DNA of 64,000 nucleotides from Achromobacter deleyi (GTDB taxonomy: Bacteria > Pseudomonadota > Gammaproteobacteria > Burkholderiales > Burkholderiaceae_B): contig NZ_CP065997.1 of assembly GCF_016127315.1 (NCBI RefSeq), forward strand, positions 5,208,001 to 5,272,000, in the 5' to 3' direction. Numbering within the stretch: position 1 is the first letter of the stretch; each line of letters opens with the position of its first letter. Of the stretch, positions 59,269 through 64,000 are shown in pieces. A program made the position numbers and the translations under genes. The notes under the pieces are model-generated. The model worked only from the letters and a program-made list of their open reading frames with translations, did no database searches and had not been told where the DNA came from.

Positions 59269-60228
59269 TCATTTCGACGACAGCTTGAGCCCTTCGGCAA
59301 CCTTGCCCAACGCGGCGTACTCCCGTTCGATCTGCGCGCGGAAGGCGTCGCCGGTCAGGATGGCGATCTGTTCGCCTGCATCCTCGACAAAGCCGCGCGT
59401 CGCCGGGGATTGCGCCGCCGCGGTGAACGCCCGCTCCAGCGCCTGCACACGCTCGGGCGGCGTGTTCCTGGGCGCCAGGATGCCGCGCCACAGCAACGTC
59501 TGTTCCTCGCCCAGGCCCAGTTCGTTCAGGCTGGTGGCTTGCGGCAGCGCCGCCACCTTGTCGGCCGAGGTCAATTGCAGGCATTTGACCTTGCCGCTCT
59601 TCACGTAGGGCAGCACCGGCGGAATCGAACCCACGTACATGTCGATGTGGCCGCCCAGCAGCGCCAGCAGGGTATCGCCCGCTCCCTTGTAGGGAATGTC
59701 GCGCTGATGGATATCTTGGCGGTTGAAGATGCGCTGCGCCGCCAGCTGCCCGGGACCGCCCGCGCCATCGGTGCCAAAGGTATAGCGGTTCGGCGCCTTG
59801 CGCAGCAACTGCATCAGTTGCTTGCCGTCGTCCGCGGCGAAGTCGTGCTGCACGCACATGACGTAGGGCGCGCTGGTCAGCTGGGCAACGGCGATGTAGT
59901 CCTTGGGCGTGTAGGAAACCGGGGTGGTGTGCGGCGCCACCGTGACCGGCCCCAGCCAGACCCCGGCGATCGTGTTGCCGTCGGGCGCGGCGCGCACCAT
60001 CTGCGTCACGCCGATGCTGCCACCGGCGCCGCCCACGTTGACCACCACCACCGGCGCGCCCAGATGCGGTTCGGCATCCTTGGCCAGCATGCGGAAAAAG
60101 CCGTCGGTGCCGCCTCCCGCCGTGGTGGGAACGATCAGGCGGATCGGTTCGGCGGCAAGCGCGCCGCCCGCGATCAGCGAGCCAAGGGCCAGGGCAATCG
60201 CCCGGACGGTGAAGGGAAAACGGGGCAT
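59269..60228 (-). CDS. Bug/TctC-family periplasmic binding protein
   Basis: 319 residues. Signal peptide (VRAIALALGSLIAGGALAAE), then RLIVPTTAGGGTDGFFRMLA, VVVNVGGAGGSIGVTQMVRA, RDIPYKGAGDTLLALLGGHI. AGGAG lies 6 nt before ATG. It ends 9 bp from the convergent prpR stop and follows the amidohydrolase gene by 66 bp, so it belongs with that gene rather than with prp. Ligand unknown. Confidence 0.9.
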   Translation of the reverse strand: MPRFPFTVRAIALALGSLIAGGALAAEPIRLIVPTTAGGGTDGFFRMLAKDAEPHLGAPVVVVNVGGAGGSIGVTQMVRAAPDGNTIAGVWLGPVTVAPHTTPVSYTPKDYIAVAQLTSAPYVMCVQHDFAADDGKQLMQLLRKAPNRYTFGTDGAGGPGQLAAQRIFNRQDIHQRDIPYKGAGDTLLALLGGHIDMYVGSIPPVLPYVKSGKVKCLQLTSADKVAALPQATSLNELGLGEEQTLLWRGILAPRNTPPERVQALERAFTAAAQSPATRGFVEDAGEQIAILTGDAFRAQIEREYAALGKVAEGLKLSSK

Positions 60229-60294
60229 GGCAGTCTCCTGGTGTGGCAGCGGCCGGAAGCCGACGCCACGGGTCGTTGGTTGTTATGGGAAAAA

Positions 60295-61104
60295 TCAGTC
60301 TTCAAAATCGAACAGCAGCCTCGGGGTATCGCGCAGGATGATGTCGCGCGGGCCGGGGTCGGGCAGCCACTCGCCCAGCCAGCCCAGGCAGCGCGCGTAG
60401 TCGACCTCGCTCTCGTTCGACACCCAGGGCCAATCCGTGCCCCACAGCAGGCGCTGCGCGCCGGCTTCACGCAGCAGCAGGGCGGTCAACGCCGCCGCAT
60501 CCTGGCCCGCCAGGCGGTAGGGCGCGGACAGCTTGATCCAGGTCTGGCCTTGGGCAAGGGCCTCGCGCAGCAGGTCCAGCGTCGAAAATCCCGGCGTCAG
60601 GCCGCCAAAATGGTCCAGCACCAGCCGCACGCCGCTGGCCAGGATCGGAGGCAGCACCGCGGCCAGATGCTCGCCTTCGACGTAGACCTCGACGTGCATG
60701 CCGCGCTCGCGCAAGCGCGGATACAGGGCGCGGTAGGCGCGGCTGCCGCTGTCCGGCAGGGGCTCGCGCCGCAACCAGTTCAGGCGCACGCCGCGCACCC
60801 CATGGGTGTACAGGACGTCAAGATCGGCATCGCCGATCTCCGGTTCGACGATGGCGGTGCCGCGCAGGCGGCCGCCCGCGGCTTGCAATGACCGCAGCAG
60901 CAGGCGGTTGTCGTTGCCGTAGAAGCTGGGCGCGGTCAGCACGCCATAGCGGATGCCGTTGGCGTCCAGGACCCGCAGGTATTCGTCGACCTCGGCATGG
61001 CGCAACGGCGCCGAATGGCGGCCGGCGATTAGCGGCAGATCGGTGCGCAGCACATGCGCGTGGCAGTCGGCGGCGCCGGCGGGAAGATTCAGCGGTGATG
61101 TCAT
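60295..61104 (-). CDS. Amidohydrolase family protein (PDC-lactonase-like)
   Basis: 269 residues of the amidohydrolase_2 TIM barrel. AADCHAHVL holds the first metal motif (HxH), RLVLDHFGG and LLWGTDWPWVS the later ones. The pattern matches 2-pyrone-4,6-dicarboxylate lactonase-like enzymes, which open lactone rings of aromatic breakdown products. ATG 61104 has AGGA 8 nt upstream; ATG 61113 would be 3 codons longer. With the Bug gene downstream and a divergent LysR it forms a small catabolic unit. Confidence 0.82.
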   Translation of the reverse strand: MTSPLNLPAGAADCHAHVLRTDLPLIAGRHSAPLRHAEVDEYLRVLDANGIRYGVLTAPSFYGNDNRLLLRSLQAAGGRLRGTAIVEPEIGDADLDVLYTHGVRGVRLNWLRREPLPDSGSRAYRALYPRLRERGMHVEVYVEGEHLAAVLPPILASGVRLVLDHFGGLTPGFSTLDLLREALAQGQTWIKLSAPYRLAGQDAAALTALLLREAGAQRLLWGTDWPWVSNESEVDYARCLGWLGEWLPDPGPRDIILRDTPRLLFDFED

Positions 61105-61111
61105 GCACCGC

Positions 61112-61127
61112 ATCCTATCAATAGGAT
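61112..61127. promoter_or_regulatory. Perfect inverted repeat between amidohydrolase and LysR
   Basis: ATCCTA-TCAA-TAGGAT lies 8 bp upstream of the amidohydrolase start and 50 bp before lysR. A second repeat, AAAGTTT-N15-AAACTTT (61144-61172), overlaps a TATAAA and runs up to the lysR start. Either may be the LysR operator. Confidence 0.45.
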
Positions 61128-61176
61128 TTACTTCCTTCTAATTAAAGTTTTTGGCGGTTTTGTATAAACTTTCCTG

Positions 61177-62079
61177 ATGAGACGATTTTCCATTCCCCAG
61201 ATGGAGGCCCTGCTGGCGATCGCCCGGCTGGGTTCATTCCAGGCCGCCGCCGAGCACATGAATGTGACGCAGCCGACCATTTCCCTGCGCATCCGCGAGC
61301 TGGAATCAGCGCTGGGCGTGCGCCTGTTCGAGCGCGAGGGCAGGCGGGCGGTGCTGACGGCAGAAGGGGTGTTGGCGCGGCGTTACGCCGAGCAGGCGGT
61401 CGGCGTGCTCGATGAACTGGAAACCCGTTTGCGCACCGGCGACCCGCTGCAGGGCCGGTTGCGGGTGGGCGCGTCGGAAACCATGGCCATGGCGTGCCTG
61501 CCGGCCATCGTCAGACAGCTCGAACAGCGCTATCCGCGCCTGCAGGTCGAACTGACCATCGCCAACAGCCTGGTGCTCAGCGAGCGCCTGAACACCAACC
61601 AGCTCGATATCGCCTTTCTCATCGACGCGGGCGTCAGCCATCACGTGCAGGTCGAACCGCTGGCCTGGGCCGAGGTGGCCTGGATCGGCCTGGACCCGCG
61701 CCCGCGATTACGGGCAGTGGACCTGGCCGCCCAGAAACTGTTCGTGGTGCCGCCGCCGTCGCCGCTGCATCAGGTCGTGGCCGCCTGGTGCAACCAGGAA
61801 CGCACGCCATTGCCGGAGTTCAGCACCTGCACCAGCGTGGCCATCATCGTCGGACTGATCACGGCCGGCGTCGGCATGAGCGCGCTGCCGGTCGGTCTGA
61901 TGGCCGATGCGCTGGCACGAGGCGCGGTGGTGCGCTACGAACAGGACCGGCCGTTTTCTCCGTTGCGTTTGTGCGCCGCGTATCCACGGGTGGCCGACAT
62001 GGCGGGGCTGGATGCGGTTGTTCGCATCGCGCGGCAAGAACTGGCGCGGGCGCCGTACTTTTCCGTTATCGGCGCTTGA
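61177..62079 (+). CDS. LysR-family transcriptional regulator
   Basis: 300 residues: HTH (IPQMEALLAIARLGSFQAAA, EHMNVTQPTISLRIRELESA) and LysR effector domain (GRLRVGASETMAMACLPAIV). Divergent from the amidohydrolase-bug pair by 72 bp and likely its regulator. Its last 14 bp overlap the convergent small Cys-rich gene. Confidence 0.87.
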   Translation: MRRFSIPQMEALLAIARLGSFQAAAEHMNVTQPTISLRIRELESALGVRLFEREGRRAVLTAEGVLARRYAEQAVGVLDELETRLRTGDPLQGRLRVGASETMAMACLPAIVRQLEQRYPRLQVELTIANSLVLSERLNTNQLDIAFLIDAGVSHHVQVEPLAWAEVAWIGLDPRPRLRAVDLAAQKLFVVPPPSPLHQVVAAWCNQERTPLPEFSTCTSVAIIVGLITAGVGMSALPVGLMADALARGAVVRYEQDRPFSPLRLCAAYPRVADMAGLDAVVRIARQELARAPYFSVIGA

Positions 62080-62377
62080 TCCCCCCGACGCCGCGCGGCC
62101 GCCGCACCAGCGGTTGCGACGTGCGCGGCGCCGACGAAGCGCAGCCCGCGCACGAGCCGCAGCCCTGGCCGCCGGCCTGTGAATGGGCCGCGGCGAGCCG
62201 CTCGCCCAGCCTGCGCAAGGACGCGGGCAGTCGCCGATGGCGCAGCAGCCGCGCCACCGATCGCCACAGCCAGGCCCGCAGGGCCGGCGACAGGTGCCCG
62301 GCCAGCGCGACGACGCTACCCGCCACGGCCAGGACCAGCACCACGTATTGCCACACAGGGGCGCCGGTGGCGGACAT
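62066..62377 (-). CDS. Small FeoB-associated membrane protein (DUF6587-like)
   Basis: 103 residues. One N-terminal membrane helix (YVVLVLAVAGSVVALAG), a basic middle, and a Cys-rich cluster CGSCAGCASS near the C-terminus. The start overlaps the feoB stop (TGATG), so it is coupled to feoB, the place where FeoC-like or Cys-rich accessory proteins sit. May bind iron or an Fe-S cluster to tune FeoB; this is inference. Confidence 0.65.
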   Translation of the reverse strand: MSATGAPVWQYVVLVLAVAGSVVALAGHLSPALRAWLWRSVARLLRHRRLPASLRRLGERLAAAHSQAGGQGCGSCAGCASSAPRTSQPLVRRPRGVGGIKRR

Positions 62378-64000
62378 CACAGCAACCACCCGGCGAGCCG
62401 GTATGCCGCGAACGCGGCGACATAGGCGAGCGCGAACATGTAGCCGAACGACAGGGCGACGTTGCGCCAGTCGCCCGTTTCGCGCTTGATGATCGCCAGC
62501 GTCGACATGCACTGCGGCGCGAAGGCGAACCAGACCATCAACGACAGCGCGCTGGCGAGCGGGAAACTCCCGGCCAGCAGGCCGCCGAGGGCCGCGTCCT
62601 GGCCCTCGGCCACGCTATAGATCGTCGCCAGCGTGGCCACGGCGGATTCGCGCGCGGCGAAGGCGGGAATCAGGGCCAGCGTGATCTGCCAATTAAAGCC
62701 CAGCGGCGCGAACAGCGGCTGCATCCACTGGCCCAGCATGCTGGCGAAGCTGTATTCGATGGCGGGTCCGGCCGCGTCCGCAGGCGCACCGGGGAAGGAG
62801 GCGATGAACCACATCAGTACCGTCAGGGCCAGCATGACGCCGGTCAATTTCTTCAGGAACAACCAGGCGCGTTCCCAAAGGCCGATGCCGATATCGCGCC
62901 ATTTGGGCAGGCGGTAGGCGGGCAGCTCCATCAACAAGGCGGCGGCATGGCCAGCCGGGCGCAGGCATTTGGCCACGCAGGCGACCGCCAGCGCCGCGAG
63001 GATGCCGCCCGCATACAGCGCGAACAACACCATGCCTTGCAGGTTGAAGACGCCCAGCACCGGTACGTCCGGCACGAAGGCGCCGATCAATAGCGCATAG
63101 ACGGGCAGGCGCGCCGAGCAGGTCATCAGCGGCGCCACCAGGATCGTCACCAGGCGGTCGCGCCGGTCGGGGATGCTGCGCGTGCCGACGATGCTGGGAA
63201 TGGCGCAGGCAAAGCTGGAGAGCAGCGGGATGAAGGCGCGTCCCGTCAGGCCCACGGCCACCATGGCGTGATCGAGCAGGAAGGCCGCGCGCGGCAGATA
63301 GCCGGACTCCTCCAGCACCAGGATGAACAGGAACAGCACCAGGATCTGCGGCAGGAAGCCCAGGACGGTGCCGAGCCCGCCGAACAGGCCTTCGAGCAGC
63401 AGCCCCTTGAGCGGACCGTCGCCCAGGCCGGCCGTGGCCCAGGCGCCCAGCGCGCCGATGCCGTCCGCGATGGCGTCGGTGAGCGGCTTGCCGATCGCAT
63501 AGACGGCCTGGAACGTCAGGAACATGACCAGCGCCAGGATCAGCGGGCCGATGAGCGGATGCAGCGTCCAGCGATCGATGCGGTCGTCGATCGCCGTGGT
63601 GGTGTCCGGCATGCGCACGGTGTCGGCCAGGATCTGGCGCAGCTCGGCCTGCGAATCGGTACTCAGGGGCAGGGGCGATTGGGGCGCCAGGGGCTGGTCC
63701 AGCTGGTCCAGCAGCGCCTGGGCGCCGCGCCGCGACACCGCCACGGTCTCGACGACCGGCACGCCCAGGCATCGGGCCAGGGCCGGCACGTCGATGTGAA
63801 TGCCGCGCCGTCGAGCCGCGTCCGACATGTTCAAGGCCACCACCATCGGCAGATCCAGGCGCCGCATTTCCAGCAGCAGTCGCAGATGCAGGCGCAGGTT
63901 GGTGGCATCGACGACCATCACCACCAGGTCCGGCCGGACTTCGCGCGGATACTGGCCCAGCAGGACATCCTGGGTGACGCGTTCGTCGGCGCTGGCGGCC
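62377..64000 (-). CDS. feoB: Ferrous iron transporter FeoB, N-terminus beyond window
   Basis: 541 codons of the C-terminal part. The visible G-domain portion has ERVTQDVLLGQYP, VVDATNLRLHLRL and the G4 motif ALNMSD; the membrane part carries the two Gate motifs, including GLTGRAFIPLLSSFACAIPS and TCSARLPVYALLIGAF with its conserved Cys, then ARESAVATLATIY and the final helices. Imports Fe2+ across the inner membrane. P-loop and Switch I lie past 64000. Followed by the small Cys-rich gene in overlap. Confidence 0.93.
   Translation of the reverse strand, partial: AASADERVTQDVLLGQYPREVRPDLVVMVVDATNLRLHLRLLLEMRRLDLPMVVALNMSDAARRRGIHIDVPALARCLGVPVVETVAVSRRGAQALLDQLDQPLAPQSPLPLSTDSQAELRQILADTVRMPDTTTAIDDRIDRWTLHPLIGPLILALVMFLTFQAVYAIGKPLTDAIADGIGALGAWATAGLGDGPLKGLLLEGLFGGLGTVLGFLPQILVLFLFILVLEESGYLPRAAFLLDHAMVAVGLTGRAFIPLLSSFACAIPSIVGTRSIPDRRDRLVTILVAPLMTCSARLPVYALLIGAFVPDVPVLGVFNLQGMVLFALYAGGILAALAVACVAKCLRPAGHAAALLMELPAYRLPKWRDIGIGLWERAWLFLKKLTGVMLALTVLMWFIASFPGAPADAAGPAIEYSFASMLGQWMQPLFAPLGFNWQITLALIPAFAARESAVATLATIYSVAEGQDAALGGLLAGSFPLASALSLMVWFAFAPQCMSTLAIIKRETGDWRNVALSFGYMFALAYVAAFAAYRLAGWLL

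Overview
This is a high-GC (about two-thirds G+C) proteobacterial chromosome segment, densely packed with metabolic, transport and iron genes. Two Bug/TctC-type periplasmic binding proteins, many LysR regulators paired with catabolic or transport operons, FecI/FecR/TonB-receptor cassettes and a feoB followed by a small Cys-rich protein gene all point to a betaproteobacterium of the Alcaligenaceae, most like Achromobacter or Bordetella. The genus is inferred from gene content only. I see no rRNA, tRNA, CRISPR array, transposase or phage gene.

Layout. 1-4.7 kb: the start of an amidohydrolase gene, then a Fur-boxed sigma factor/FecR/siderophore-receptor operon (minus strand). 4.8-8.1 kb: a metallophosphoesterase divergent from a flavin monooxygenase. 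8.1-12.1 kb: sulfate transport genes sbp-cysT-cysW without cysA, and a LysR gene. 12.2-18.5 kb: a class V PLP enzyme and a complete five-gene peptide-type ABC importer, joined by stop/start overlaps. 18.7-21.3 kb: a DUF2946-like protein and an OprC/NosA-type copper receptor. 21.2-27.7 kb: LysR, a MetC-like lyase and the amino acid importer aapJQMP. 27.8-36.1 kb: two more FecI/FecR/receptor sets, intertwined around a shared Fur box. 36.1-38.2 kb: LysR and a Tat-exported agmatine-deiminase-family protein.

38.35-42.8 kb is the most interesting locus: rhodanese, serine O-acetyltransferase, a family 2A encapsulin shell protein and a cysteine desulfurase with a roughly 250-residue disordered N-terminal cargo extension. 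Together these form a sulfur-handling protein nanocompartment: O-acetylserine/cysteine supply, sulfur release from cysteine inside the shell, and a rhodanese to carry or move sulfane sulfur. A textbook intrinsic terminator lies between the two enzyme genes and the shell/cargo pair.

42.9-49.1 kb: an FAD-dependent oxidoreductase, a Mn/Fe/Zn ABC importer (sitABCD type) and a RibD/DHFR-like protein. 49.1-52.4 kb: an AraC regulator divergent from an aldehyde dehydrogenase, then an AlaX-like editing protein behind a 12-C homopolymer. 52.5-59.3 kb: prpB, an aconitase and a Bug protein behind a clear sigma-54 promoter, divergent from a PrpR-type activator. 59.3-62.1 kb: Bug protein and amidohydrolase with a divergent LysR. 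62.1-64 kb: a small Cys-rich protein and the C-terminal part of FeoB, cut by the window end.

Many genes concern sulfur (sulfate uptake, possible organosulfur monooxygenase, C-S lyase, cysteine synthesis, encapsulin desulfurase) or metals (three siderophore systems, copper receptor, Mn/Fe importer, FeoB).
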